From JAWPMV01 sp038527215 (GTDB lineage Bacteria; Bacteroidota; Bacteroidia; J057): a stretch of DNA of 49,000 nt. The notes under the pieces were generated by a model that was not told the DNA's origin, ran no database searches, and was given only the letters and a program-made list of their open reading frames with translations. Position numbers and translations under genes: made by a program. Positions 34,020-44,100 of this stretch are shown here, piece by piece. Position 1 is the first letter of the stretch; every line of letters begins with the position of its first letter. Where the stretch lies: NCBI GenBank assembly GCA_038527215.1, contig JBCBGC010000051.1, positions 1-49,000 on the forward strand, read 5' to 3'.

Positions 34020-35516
34020 TTAATTGCTTCTGACCAACGCGTGCCGCAGGCTAAAGATGCCAATCGCGCCATAGCCAAATACCTGCATGAGGATAAAGGG
34101 GAGTACCGCAAAATCGTCAAAGCGGAAGGAGAGGTAAATGCCAATGCAGAAGTACAAGGCCATGAAAATTTCCCGATAGACCCCAGGTTTGATTTTTTTA
34201 GAGGCGTATTTCACGTGCTTCCAGCGGTCTTTTTTATCCTTGAGGTTGAATTTAGGGGTACGGATAAAAGGGGTTCTTTTCCCAGCCCATCCTTGCACCA
34301 CCGCAATGGAGTTGTGGAGAGAAAGCCCCATGGTCAGGGATAGGAAAGGTATGTAGTTGAGCAAAATCCGCTTGGCGGCGCCCCAGGTACTTTTTTCCCG
34401 CCAGCTAAAGGTGACAAAATAAAGCAGGGCCAAAATCAGAAAACTGCAAAGAAGCGCGGTAACCGGAATGGTCAGGAAGTCGACCTTGCCATCGAGCAGG
34501 GCATGTTTGATATAGAGGAGCGGAATGCTGGTCACCCCGAGGGCCAGTACCAGCAGAAATACAGAACTACTAAGGAGGTGGATAGAACCGTGGATTTTTC
34601 GGATTAAAGGGGCCTCAGATTTCCAGACGTTCCAGAGCATCTTTCGGGCCACTTCAGCCCCGCCTTTCATCCAGCGATATTGCTGGGATTTGATGGCCCC
34701 CATTTCTGCCGGTAGCTCCGCAGGGGCACCGATCTCATCGACATAGCGAAACTTCCAGCCTTTGATTTGGGCCCGATAACTCAGATCGAGGTCTTCGGTC
34801 AGGGTGTCAGACTCCCAGCCTCCTGCATCCTGTATACATTCCTTCCGCCAGACTCCCGCTGTCCCATTAAAGTTCATGTAGAAACCGCCTTTGTCCCGGC
34901 TAAACTGCTCAATGGTAAAGTGGGCATCCAGGTGGAAAGCCTGAGCCTCCGTAAACATGGAATAGTTACGGTTGATATGCTCCCAGCGGGCTTGTACCAC
35001 CCCAATGTTATCCTCGGTAAAATTGGACATGGTAGCTCGAAGGAAATTGGGGTTGGGCAAGAAGTCCGCATCGAAAATCGCGATGAAGTCCCCTTTGGCA
35101 AAATCCAGCCCATAAGCCAGGGCTCCGGCTTTGAAGCCTTTGCGATCCGGGCGGCGAACATGTTCGATCTGCAAGCCCTGAGCCTGTAGTTCAGCTACTT
35201 TTTTCGCTGCTACTTCTACGGTTTCATCATTGGAATCATCCAGCAACTGTACTTCAAAACTATCTCTGGGGTAATCCAGGGCAGCCATAGCATCCAGTAG
35301 CCGTTCGACCACGTAGAGTTCGTTGAAGATGGGTAATTGGATGGTTACAAAAGGGAGATTCTTATCTCCTTTCAGGGGAGGTTCTCCCTGAATATGTTTC
35401 CTATTCCGAAGGAAGGTCAGGATAAGATGAAGCTGTCCCAGACTATATAATACGGTCAGTGTCAGGGCAATACCATAAATGGTTAGAACCGTATATTCAA
35501 AAATTTGGCTTAGCAC
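34020..35516 (-). CDS. membrane glycosyltransferase family 2 (cellulose/mannan-synthase-like)
   Basis: The 498-aa protein has an N-terminal membrane helix, a cytoplasmic GT-A domain and four to five C-terminal helices. The processive-transferase signature is complete: QLLDDSND, IFDADFLPN, LTEDLDLS and QQYRW (D, D, D, QxxRW). Such enzymes polymerise or transfer hexose from a nucleotide sugar while exporting the product. The closest pattern I recognise is the glucomannan/glucan synthase-like type; the sugar is unknown. It has its own promoter box at 35591-35598. Confidence 0.9.
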   Translation of the reverse strand: MLSQIFEYTVLTIYGIALTLTVLYSLGQLHLILTFLRNRKHIQGEPPLKGDKNLPFVTIQLPIFNELYVVERLLDAMAALDYPRDSFEVQLLDDSNDETVEVAAKKVAELQAQGLQIEHVRRPDRKGFKAGALAYGLDFAKGDFIAIFDADFLPNPNFLRATMSNFTEDNIGVVQARWEHINRNYSMFTEAQAFHLDAHFTIEQFSRDKGGFYMNFNGTAGVWRKECIQDAGGWESDTLTEDLDLSYRAQIKGWKFRYVDEIGAPAELPAEMGAIKSQQYRWMKGGAEVARKMLWNVWKSEAPLIRKIHGSIHLLSSSVFLLVLALGVTSIPLLYIKHALLDGKVDFLTIPVTALLCSFLILALLYFVTFSWREKSTWGAAKRILLNYIPFLSLTMGLSLHNSIAVVQGWAGKRTPFIRTPKFNLKDKKDRWKHVKYASKKIKPGVYREIFMALYFCIGIYLSFRFDDFAVLPFILMQVFGYGAIGIFSLRHALVRSN

Positions 35517-35590
35517 GATAGCGTTTCTCTTTAGGCCTAATTTATTTCAGGGGCGCTTTTATGTTTTTTTTAGTTCCTAATGTGCCGGGG

Positions 35591-35598
35591 CAAAGGTA
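35591..35598 (-). promoter_or_regulatory. Bacteroidota -7 promoter box for the membrane glycosyltransferase
   Basis: CAAAGGTA on the plus strand reads TACCTTTG on the minus strand, a perfect TAnnTTTG match. It lies about 75 bases before the start at 35516. A TTG lies upstream but at a short spacing of 16 bases. Confidence 0.6.
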
Positions 35599-35611
35599 CG
35601 AAAATCCTTTT

Positions 35612-36310
35612 TTACAACAGTTTAAAGATGGTCCAAAGTATTTTGTAGCCTGCTAATATAGTTCCTTTGACGGTACCGGTTACCTTAGAGACACCGATAC
35701 GCTGGCGATAGTTGACAGGTACTTCCGTACATCTCATTTTCTGCTTGGCTGCCTTTACCTGCATTTCTACTGTCCAGCCATAGGTAGTATCCTGCATATT
35801 TATGTCGAGCAACTTGTCATATCGGATCGCACGAAAAGGTCCTAAGTCAGTAAAGGTAACCCGATAAAATAGTTTGATCAGGTTGGTTGCCAACCAATTC
35901 CCAAAAATCTGCTGCGGCTGCATGGAACCCCGCTGCCGATCTCCCAAAGCTCTGGAACCGATCACCATGTCATACCCGTCCTCAATGATGGGTTTGACCA
36001 CCTCCCGCATTTCCTGAGGATAATCTGAATAATCCCCATCCAGAAATACCACAATGTCTGGCTGCTCCTCCTTGGGCTTGGCGGCAATATGGGCCAGGCC
36101 TTTCAAACAAGCGTATCCATAGCCTTTTCGATTTTCTACCAGAACGGTCGCTCCCCCGGCAGCGGCCACTTCCTCCGTCTTATCCGTGGAACCATTGCTG
36201 GTTACAATTACCTCCGATACCATATCCCAGGGAATATCTGCCAGCACCTTGCCGATAGATTGTTCCTCGTTGAAGGCAGGAATCACCACTTGTATATTCT
36301 TGTCAGCCAT
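35612..36310 (-). CDS. glycosyltransferase family 2 (dolichyl-phosphate mannose synthase-like)
   Basis: The 232-aa protein is a soluble or membrane-associated GT-A enzyme. It has QVVIPAFNEEQSIG at the N-terminus and the metal-binding FLDGDYSDYP. The final segment YRQRIGVSKVTGTVKGTILAGYKILW is typical of polyprenyl-phosphate sugar synthases. I start at the ATG at 36310, since the longer alternative begins at a TTG. It is likely to glycosylate a lipid carrier. It sits directly upstream of the processive GT2 gene, which has its own promoter. Confidence 0.9.
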   Translation of the reverse strand: MADKNIQVVIPAFNEEQSIGKVLADIPWDMVSEVIVTSNGSTDKTEEVAAAGGATVLVENRKGYGYACLKGLAHIAAKPKEEQPDIVVFLDGDYSDYPQEMREVVKPIIEDGYDMVIGSRALGDRQRGSMQPQQIFGNWLATNLIKLFYRVTFTDLGPFRAIRYDKLLDINMQDTTYGWTVEMQVKAAKQKMRCTEVPVNYRQRIGVSKVTGTVKGTILAGYKILWTIFKLL

Positions 36311-36416
36311 TTCCTTCCAGCCGGTTTTTCTGGCTCGCAAGTAACAAAATTCTCTTCACATCCCTGTCAGCTATCAGACAATGATCGCCTCTGGCCTGAA
36401 TAAGGGCAAGTTTCCC

Positions 36417-36446
36417 TTTGTGGGTAGGGACTTTTTTTTAATCTTG
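36417..36446 (+). promoter_or_regulatory. possible promoter (TTTG-N18-TAATCTTG)
   Basis: A -33-like TTTG (36417-36420) and a one-mismatch -7 box TAATCTTG (36439-36446) are separated by 18 bases, just before the ATG at 36462. Confidence 0.4.
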
Positions 36447-36461
36447 AGGAAAAGAAATCTC

Positions 36462-36995
36462 ATGGCCCACCCTCTGTCAGTTGGAACCCGCGTGAAGCAT
36501 CCGCAATACGGTTCCGGCATCATCCTTGACAACTCCCGAAGCTTTTATAATGTGGCTTTCCCCAACTTTGGAGAAAAAGCCATTGACAAAAATTATGAGG
36601 ATTTGGAAATCATTGACCTTGCTCCCTTGCCAGAAGAACGTCTGAGCCTGGGAGATGTGGAAAGATTGATGACCCAAATTCTCCGCAAGTACACCGAAAC
36701 CGGGGAAACGGTTCCCTTGGGGAACAAATGGGTGGGAGGTACCCTAACCTTGCAGCCGTCCAATCCGGACCTCAAGCCTAAGGAAATGCCCATTGAAACC
36801 TTTTTTCATAAAATCGTGATGATACGTGATCGGCTGCGGGTCCTGGAACAAAATATCAACAAGAGCAAAAACCTCAGTGATGAGGAGAAGGTCAATATGC
36901 AGCAGTATATCACCCGGGTATATGGCAGCCTGACCAGTTTCAATGTGCTTTTTGCCTCAGAAGCCGATTCTTTCAGAGGAGAAGGCAAAAAATAA
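36462..36995 (+). CDS. conserved small protein with a Tudor/KOW-like N-terminus
   Basis: The 177-aa soluble protein begins with HPLSVGTRVKHPQYGSGIIL, the short beta motif found in the C-terminal Tudor-like domain of UvrD/PcrA and CarD-like proteins, which often contacts RNA polymerase or nucleic acid. The rest is helical and charged with no catalytic motif. I use the ATG at 36462 because it starts exactly at this domain; an upstream ATG at 36381 adds unconserved residues. The next gene starts 27 bases later. Confidence 0.75.
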   Translation: MAHPLSVGTRVKHPQYGSGIILDNSRSFYNVAFPNFGEKAIDKNYEDLEIIDLAPLPEERLSLGDVERLMTQILRKYTETGETVPLGNKWVGGTLTLQPSNPDLKPKEMPIETFFHKIVMIRDRLRVLEQNINKSKNLSDEEKVNMQQYITRVYGSLTSFNVLFASEADSFRGEGKK

Positions 36996-37022
36996 GCCCG
37001 CCTACTTCAAACCGCTGAGCCT

Positions 37023-38522
37023 ATGGACCCATTGCTAACCGGCAGCGTCATTGTCGGATACTTCCTGGTGTTGTTTGTGATTTCCTACCGCACCGGTCGC
37101 AACAACGATGATCAAACCTTTTTTGCTGCGAACAAAAGCTCTCCCTGGTACCTGGTAGCCTTTGGCATGATTGGCGCTACGCTTTCTGGGGTAACCTTCC
37201 TCTCGGTACCAGGTGCAGTGGGCGCCGCCAAATGGAACTATCTGCAATTTGTGATGGGCAACCTGGCTGGTTATGCGGTGATTGCCTTGGTATTGCTGCC
37301 GCTCTACTATCGGCTAAATCTCGTTTCCATTTACGAATACCTAAAGGACCGCTATGGTTTTTGGGCGTACAAAACCGGGGCCGTATTCTTCCTGCTTTCC
37401 AGGGTGATCGGGGCAAGTTTACGTCTCTATTTGGTAGCCTTGGTCCTTCAACTGGCCGTAGCGGAACCCCTGGGCATTCCCTTCGCGGCTACCGTAGCCT
37501 TATCCATTGCGCTGATTTACCTCTATACCTTCCGGGGCGGGATCAAAACGGTGGTCTGGACGGATACCCTGCAGACCGCCTGCATGCTGGTGGGAGCGGG
37601 CCTTACGGTCTACTTTATCGGAGATAAGCTAGGCTGGTCCCTGGGCGAAATGATTCAGCAGGTGCGCGCCAGCGAACTGTCCCAAACCTTCTTTTGGGAT
37701 TGGGGCCCAGGCAATAATTTCTTCAAGCAATTTCTGAGCGGGGCCTTCATCGCCATTGCCATGACAGGGCTGGACCAGGATATGATGCAGAAGAACCTCA
37801 CCTGTCCCAACCTGCAGGAAGCCCAGCGAAATGTATTTTGGTTTTCCGGCGCCTTCTTCCTGGCCAATATTCTCTTCCTGGGGCTAGGCGTGCTTTTGTT
37901 TTTGTTCGGACAGGAAAGTGGAATTTTGGCCATTGATCTAAAAGATGGCTTCCAGATCTTCATGCAGGAGGCCGGAACCGATCAATGGGTGGCGCGCAAG
38001 TCTGATGAAGTCTTTCCCATTCTCGCCTTGAATTACCTGGGCCCCGCAGCAGGCATCGTCTTTATCCTGGCGGTCATCGCGGCGGCATATTCCAGCGCAG
38101 ATTCAGCCCTGACTGCCCTGACCACTTCTTTTTGTGTGGACCTCCTCAATTTTAACGAGCGGGAAGATGGGGCGGACAAAAGAAACACCCGTTATCGGGT
38201 CCATCTTGGTTTCGCAGGGGTGCTGTTCCTCGTCATTATGCTTTTCTGGCTGCTGAACGATGATGCGGTGGTCTGGACCATTTTCCGATTGGCCGGCTAT
38301 ACCTATGGTCCCTTACTGGGTATGTTTGCCTTTGGCATTCTCACCAAGAGAGAAGCCCGAGACAATCTCATTTTGCCCATCTGCCTGGCCGCTCCTGTCC
38401 TGACCTACGCAATAGGGGAGGTGAGTAAGGCCTACGATTTTGAAATCGGATTCATGATCCTCATCCTGAATGGTCTGCTGACCATGCTGGGCCTGTGGGC
38501 GGTGTCCCGCCCGGCCCCGTAA
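37023..38522 (+). CDS. sodium:solute symporter family protein
   Basis: The 499-aa protein has about thirteen hydrophobic helices. The SSS-family pattern is clear: an N-terminal YRTGRNNDDQTFFAANKSSPW, then ATLSGVTFLSVPG, and AAAYSSADSALTALTTSFCVDL near residue 355. Such carriers use sodium to import sugars, amino acids or other solutes; the substrate is unknown. The last few codons and the stop (TAA at 38520-38522) coincide with the edge of the 101-bp repeat array. Confidence 0.93.
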   Translation: MDPLLTGSVIVGYFLVLFVISYRTGRNNDDQTFFAANKSSPWYLVAFGMIGATLSGVTFLSVPGAVGAAKWNYLQFVMGNLAGYAVIALVLLPLYYRLNLVSIYEYLKDRYGFWAYKTGAVFFLLSRVIGASLRLYLVALVLQLAVAEPLGIPFAATVALSIALIYLYTFRGGIKTVVWTDTLQTACMLVGAGLTVYFIGDKLGWSLGEMIQQVRASELSQTFFWDWGPGNNFFKQFLSGAFIAIAMTGLDQDMMQKNLTCPNLQEAQRNVFWFSGAFFLANILFLGLGVLLFLFGQESGILAIDLKDGFQIFMQEAGTDQWVARKSDEVFPILALNYLGPAAGIVFILAVIAAAYSSADSALTALTTSFCVDLLNFNEREDGADKRNTRYRVHLGFAGVLFLVIMLFWLLNDDAVVWTIFRLAGYTYGPLLGMFAFGILTKREARDNLILPICLAAPVLTYAIGEVSKAYDFEIGFMILILNGLLTMLGLWAVSRPAP

Positions 38523-38809
38523 CACCGGCTTCCAGCCGGTCACTACTCCTGAGGCTAACCCGTAGGGTAGCCTCGACCGAATGATGATTCTAGCTACCGG
38601 CGGGACGCCGCCCAGCCCAGTATCACCGGCTTCCAGCCGGTTTCCACCCCTGAGGCTAACCCGCAGGGTAGCCTCCACGGAATGATGGTTCTCGCTATCG
38701 GCGGGACGCCACCCAGCCCCGTAACACCGGCTTCCAGCCGGTCTCCACCCCTGAGGCTAACCCGCGGGTTAGCCTACACGGAAAGATGATTTTGGATACC
38801 GGCGGGACA
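38519..38809. repeat. three tandem 101-bp hairpin-rich repeats
   Basis: Two full copies (38519-38619, 38620-38720) and one partial copy (38721-38809) have the same order. Each has ACCGGCT-TCC-AGCCGGT, then the GAGGCTAACCC...GGGT(T)AGCCTC palindrome, then CGGCG-GGA-CGCCG, except that the partial copy ends before the second arm of the third hairpin. The period is exactly 101 bases. Copies differ by scattered substitutions and one indel in a hairpin arm. This resembles REP-type intergenic palindromic elements. Open frames through it have a repetitive GFQPV-like translation and are not considered genes. Confidence 0.9.
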
Positions 38810-38962
38810 GAACTTGACCGGCGAGACGCCGGTGGGATGGGAAGAGACCGGCTGGAAGCCAGTGTTACGGAGCTTGTCCGGTGGGTCGGAAATGACCGGC
38901 TTCCAGTCGGTGGGACGGAGCTCGGGCGGTACTCGACCGGCTGGAAGCCAGTGCTACAGAAC
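38810..38962. repeat. degenerate and inverted units of the same repeat
   Basis: Further copies of the 17-base hairpin appear in both orientations: ACCGGCTGGAAGCCAGT near 38848 and 38938, and ACCGGCTTCCAGTCGGT near 38896. A CGGCG-AGA-CGCCG unit lies near 38818-38832. Spacing is irregular, suggesting older or rearranged units. Confidence 0.75.
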
Positions 38963-38966
38963 GAAT

Positions 38967-38990
38967 CAGGCCACCCCAAGGGGTGGCCTG
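38967..38990. terminator. hairpin after the repeat array, possible terminator
   Basis: CAGGCCACCCC (38967-38977) and GGGGTGGCCTG (38980-38990) form a perfect 11-bp stem. It is 23 bases past the ABC permease stop on the minus strand but has no real T run, so termination is uncertain. Confidence 0.45.
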
Positions 38991-39012
38991 CGTTAATACA
39001 TCAGGTTGAGAA

Positions 39013-40209
39013 CTAGGTTCTCAAAATGTTGCTTTCCTTTACGAACCAGTTGACGCTAAAGACAATCGCGATACCGGCCAAAAGGATCAGCGACGCATAA
39101 GTTACCATCAACAAGCCATAATCTACGGTTCCCGCCAAAATTTCTTTGGAAGCCAGGGCCACGTTCAGGATGGGGACCAGGGCGGTTACAAGATTGTATT
39201 CTATGCCGGGCATCAAGGCCGCAGCCGCTGGTAAAATTACCGCAATGCTCAAAGGAGAGAGGGTGCTTTGGGCTTCTTTAAAGCTCTTGGAGTAAGAGGC
39301 CAGGGCTGACTCTACCCCAGCAAAGAAGATACACAAAGGGATCAGCAAACTCAGCAGCAGCAATACCGGACCAGGTTCCAGGAAGGAGGACAGCGAGTCG
39401 CTAAACTGAGAAGGTAAGTCGATAAACTGCAGACTAATCGAGATACTGAGCAGCGCCAGGAGGGCGGTAATCAATCCGGTAGAGGCTACCACGATCATTT
39501 TTCCCATGAAAATCTGCAAGCGATTGACAGGGGTGGTCAAAATCGTCTCCAGGGTACTTCTTTCCTTTTCTCCGGTAAACAAATCAATGGCAGGATACAT
39601 GGAGCCCATAAAGGCGAATATGACAAACAGGTAGGGAACTAACCCCCCGATAATGTTGCCCATGACTTCCTGTCCGGTAGCTACGTTGCTTTCTTTTACC
39701 CGAATCGGATCAATGGTCGCATTGGTAATTTGCAGAGAATCCATCCGGTCATCCAGCACATCCTTTTCATACCGCTCAATCGGTCGGAGGAGGCGATTTT
39801 TTATTTGGTTGTCATTGATGTCTTTCCCTTGATAGTAAAGGGTAAGACGCCCGGTACGGTATTCATTGAGGGCCTCATCGAATTTAGCAGGGATGTGCAC
39901 CAAGGCGTCCAGGCTATCGGAGCGAATCAGCGAATGGGCGCTATCCGCCTCGACGCCAGTGATCATGGTAATACTGGTATCGGCCTCTTCATAGCGCTGG
40001 ATCCAGTCATCCTGGTGTAAATCAGCTACGATCCCCACCTTAAGGGTTTTGGCTTTGGCCTTGGCTGCTGCATTCTTCTGGACGGTGGTCATCAGGAAGA
40101 AAATGGCAGGAAAAAGCAGGGTCGGCATGAGGACCATGATGATGACGGTCCTGCGATCCCGTAGGGTATCTATAAATTCTTTTCGGGCTATTTTAGTAAT
40201 TACGGACAT
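39013..40209 (-). CDS. ABC-2 type transporter permease (NatB-like)
   Basis: The 398-aa protein has one N-terminal membrane helix, a large extracytoplasmic domain (about 45-200) and five to six C-terminal helices. This is the ABC2_membrane_3 layout of sodium/drug exporters such as NatB. The segment DLFTGEKERSTLETILTTPV before the helix bundle is typical. It follows the ATPase gene by 29 bases, so the pair forms one exporter. Confidence 0.9.
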   Translation of the reverse strand: MSVITKIARKEFIDTLRDRRTVIIMVLMPTLLFPAIFFLMTTVQKNAAAKAKAKTLKVGIVADLHQDDWIQRYEEADTSITMITGVEADSAHSLIRSDSLDALVHIPAKFDEALNEYRTGRLTLYYQGKDINDNQIKNRLLRPIERYEKDVLDDRMDSLQITNATIDPIRVKESNVATGQEVMGNIIGGLVPYLFVIFAFMGSMYPAIDLFTGEKERSTLETILTTPVNRLQIFMGKMIVVASTGLITALLALLSISISLQFIDLPSQFSDSLSSFLEPGPVLLLLSLLIPLCIFFAGVESALASYSKSFKEAQSTLSPLSIAVILPAAAALMPGIEYNLVTALVPILNVALASKEILAGTVDYGLLMVTYASLILLAGIAIVFSVNWFVKESNILRT

Positions 40210-40238
40210 GAGTGTTTCAATTTGGTAGTGGCAAAAAA

Positions 40239-41015
40239 TCAGGAAACGGGGGCTGCTTCAGCCTGTACCGTACGGATGAAGGCTTCCGTAAGGGTATACT
40301 GCTGGTTTTGGGCCCGGAAGGCCTCCATGGTATCCAGAAACCTGAGCTTGCCTTTGTGAATAATGGCCAGATCGTCACACAGAAGGTCCACTTCCGACAT
40401 AATGTGGGAGGAAAAAATGACCGTTTTGCCCTGGTCTTTACAATCCCGAATCAGGCGAATGATGTTTTCTGAGGTAATCACATCCAGTCCGGAGGTAGGT
40501 TCATCGAAGACTACCACTTCTGGATCGTGAATCATGGTGCGAGCAATGGAGACTTTTTGCTTCATCCCGGTGGACAGCTGTCCGATCCGTTTGGAGGCAA
40601 ATTCGTGAATGTCCAGCAAGGTAAAGAGCTCATCTTTGCGCCGCTCGAAAGCGTTTTTGTCCATGCCATGCAAATCAGCAAAATATTTTACCACCTCGTT
40701 GGCGTTGAGGCGCTGGTAGAGTCCGGTGCTACCGGTCAGGAAACCGATGCGGGCTCTGACGTCATTCGGGGCACTTACCACATCATGGCCGGCCACCTTG
40801 ATGCTTCCGGTAGAAGGCTGGAGGATGGTCGCTATCATACGAAGGGTAGTGGTTTTACCGGCGCCATTGGGTCCCAGTAGAGAAAAAATCCGACCCGGTT
40901 TGCAGGTAAAACTCACCGAATCAACCGCTCGGACGGAAGGAGTATTAATCCCCATTTCCTGCCGTTGTTTTTTGTTGAGTTTAAAATCTTTGGAAAGGTT
41001 TTCTATTTGAATCAT
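40239..41015 (-). CDS. ABC transporter ATP-binding protein (NatA-like)
   Basis: The 258-aa ATPase has Walker A GPNGAGKTT (residues about 49-57), signature LSTGMKQK, Walker B VVVFDEPTSGLD and the switch His in FSSHIMSEV. It pairs with the following permease gene. Sequence type fits NatA-like export ATPases; the substrate of the pair is not known. Confidence 0.94.
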   Translation of the reverse strand: MIQIENLSKDFKLNKKQRQEMGINTPSVRAVDSVSFTCKPGRIFSLLGPNGAGKTTTLRMIATILQPSTGSIKVAGHDVVSAPNDVRARIGFLTGSTGLYQRLNANEVVKYFADLHGMDKNAFERRKDELFTLLDIHEFASKRIGQLSTGMKQKVSIARTMIHDPEVVVFDEPTSGLDVITSENIIRLIRDCKDQGKTVIFSSHIMSEVDLLCDDLAIIHKGKLRFLDTMEAFRAQNQQYTLTEAFIRTVQAEAAPVS

Positions 41016-41122
41016 AGGAGCGATGTTGCGCAGTATTGGTGCTTAAGAGATATTCCTTTATTCCTATAAGTTGGAATGTCCAGGCTATTAGTACCGTATC
41101 GTCTGAGATTATTACAATAAGT

Positions 41123-44100
41123 TTATGATTTCTCTTGCTGCTTCTTCAGGAGGGCGATGATTTGCTTCACCTCCTTTTCAGGATTTTTCCACCAGTTCCG
41201 GCTCCAGACCCGGTATACCAGCCAGCCTCTTTCCTGCAGCAAATCCTGTCGGTAAATTTCACGCTCCTTGGCTGTAGCCCCGCTGAAATAGTTCGGTCCT
41301 TCACACTCTATGCCCAGTAAGTATTCATCTGAAGCGGGATCCGACTTGACAGCTATGTCCAGCTTATAAGCGGTATCGCCTACGTTTCTACTGACGATGT
41401 ATCCCTGAGCTTGCAAAGCCTCGCTCACCTGGTCAGCCAGAAGATTTGGAGCCAGAGAGGTAATATCCGCCTCATGTTGGGCATTGAGCAGCTGCGTAGC
41501 TTCTGCCATAGAGCCATCACTGACTGCCTTTACGTATTGCAGGTAGGCTTTCAGGTAACGTGGACCAGGATTGGCCGCCCCTTCTACCTTGAGGTCGGAA
41601 GGTAAAAAACTACAAATGACGTAGTTTTTGAGGCGGGCGCGGGTAATGGCCACATTTAAGCGATTTTCGCCTCCAGCCTGATTGAGTAAGCCAAAACGGG
41701 CAACCAACTTACCCGCTTTATTTTTGGCGTAGCCAATGGAGAAAATGATGATATCGCGCTCATCCCCCTGCACATTCTCAATGTTTTTGACAAAGAGGCC
41801 CTGATATTCTTCATTTTCTGTCCGGTTGAGGGTAGCCACCAGCAACTGATATTGTTGGGTGTCTTCCTTGGCCAGATATTCCAATTCCTTGTCCAGCAAA
41901 TCTTTGATGAGTTCTTGCTGGTGATAGTTAAAGGTCACGATGCCGATGGAGGGTTTATCTGGGCGGTTGATCAACTCCCGCACCAGGCGGATCACTGCCT
42001 GAGCTTCCTGTTGGTTACGGTTTTGGTCCCACAATCCGTCTACCCCGATCCAGGAGAGAGGGGGATGGTTTTCCGGCAAGTGCGTAGCCGAAGGGATTAC
42101 CTGTAATTTTCCTTCATAAAAAGCCTGGTTGGAGAAATTGATCAACTCTTCCTCCCTTGAGCGGTAGTGCCAGGACAGATAGGTGCCTTCAAAAGCGGTT
42201 TTTGCCAGATCAAGGATGCTTTCCACTTCTAAGGCCAGCTCATTTTCCACAAAATCTTCCTCCGTTTCCTCATACTTAACCTTATATAGATCGAGCGGCT
42301 GAAGCTGCTTTTCATCCCCGGCAATGGCTACTTGTTTTCCTCTGAGCATCACAGGGATGGCGCGCTCGACAAAACACTGGGAGGCTTCATCGAAAATCAC
42401 CAGATCAAAAAAGTCCCGTTGCATGGGGAAAATAGCGGCCACCGACTCAGGCGAAGCCAACCAACAAGGCACCAACAGATGCAGGCCCTGATTCCAGCTT
42501 TCACTGACCAGTTTTCGCACCGACCAAAGGCGCCTTTTTTTGCTCACCTGATGCAGAATATTCCGATAGGTAACGGGGTTATTCAGTCGGTTGTATTCAA
42601 TGGAATCAAGAATCCCTTCCTTGATGCGTCGCTGAATTAGCTCCTTCAACTTATTTCGGCGCATGGCCCATTTTTCCCGATAGGTCCGACCTTTTCGGTT
42701 CCAGCCCCGTCCACTTACTTCCGTCAAAATGGGCGTACCCCGCTCCAGATACTCCACCCAGAAGAAATAGATGCTGTTTCGCACATCGCGAATCAGGGTA
42801 TTTTCTCTGGTTTCCAGGCTCAGCTCAGGTTTTATCAGGTCCAGGGCCTTGATTTCGTGCGGACTAAACTGGGCCAGCAGGCTATCCAGATTTTTCAGAT
42901 CAGCAAAATCTCTATGGAAACTTTCCTGTAATTTTTCCAGATAAGCCTGAACCTTATCCGGAGCTTTGATCCCTTCTAACAAACGCTCAATTTGGGTCGG
43001 GTGGAGATAGCGATTCCAATCCCGCTTTACCTTGCTCAAATGATCATTGAAAGCCTCCAGGGTTTCGATCAAGCGCATGCTTTTTTCCCAACGATTCCGA
43101 TCAAATCCTTCTCTATCAAAACGAGGCCTGACCGAAGGGAAATAGGTGATGCTGCGACAATATGCATAGGATTCGCAATCCGCGATCCGCGCTTCCCACC
43201 AAGCCCATTTTTCCTGCTGAGACTCCAAAAGAGGGAAGTATTCGAAGACTGGATCGGCGTGATGATTGACATAAAAGCTATGCAGACGGGTAAAAGCCCG
43301 CACTTCGCTTTTCAGCCTCCGAAAAAGCGTAATATCTAACTTGAGATCAAAAGGCTGTAACACTCTCCGGAAAAACCAGCGAGCCCGTTGATAGTCCAGC
43401 GATACATAGCGTTGGAATTTTCTCGCATGCTTTTCGTAGGCCTTCACATGGCGGGGCAGGCTTTCATATAGCTTCCAGTAGCCATCATCCAAGTACTGAC
43501 GCTTTTCCATTTTCTGGATTAAACCCTCCAGGTAAGAAAGGCTTTTTTTCAACTCCTCCACATCCTGTGGGCTCTGGTGAATCGCGTTCAGATCGCTCAG
43601 CTTTTCATGATCCGCCACAAACCCATCGACTTTCCGGAACTCCTTGATCCGCTTTTGGTTTAGCTGATCATCCAAGATTCGGGTGCTTAAGGCAGCCGAT
43701 AAATCTGTGTACTCTCGATGCAGGGCTTCAATTTGGGCGGCCAGGCTCCCGAGGAATTCCCCCATCCGATCCTGGTCCTGGAGGGAATAATGACGGAAAG
43801 AAAGTCTTTGTTCCCAAGGATGGTCCTCTTGCAAGAGTTCCAAATAATCCCAAACACTTCTCAGCCGGTCCTCAAATTGGCCCAACTGACTGAGGTTCCA
43901 TTTGGGCGCAATCTCCTCCAGTGGTAGGGGAGGTTTTTGTACATCTAGTGCTAAGTATAAGGTATGCAGGTCGATGCCAAAGCGTTCGGTATCAGTTAGC
44001 CCTTGAAAAAGGTCTTCAAACTGTCGGGTAAGCTGGTCAGTCTCTCTGGAAAGGAGCTTATAAGCATGTTCAGCCTGGGTAAGGCTCAAATCATGCATCT

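Noticed and set aside
38519..38962. CRISPR array
   Set aside because: Repeats are directly adjacent with no unique spacers, and there are no cas genes in the window.
38313..38979. Open frames through the hairpin repeat array
   Set aside because: The translations are repetitive products of the 101-bp unit (GFQPV-like) in both directions and do not resemble proteins.
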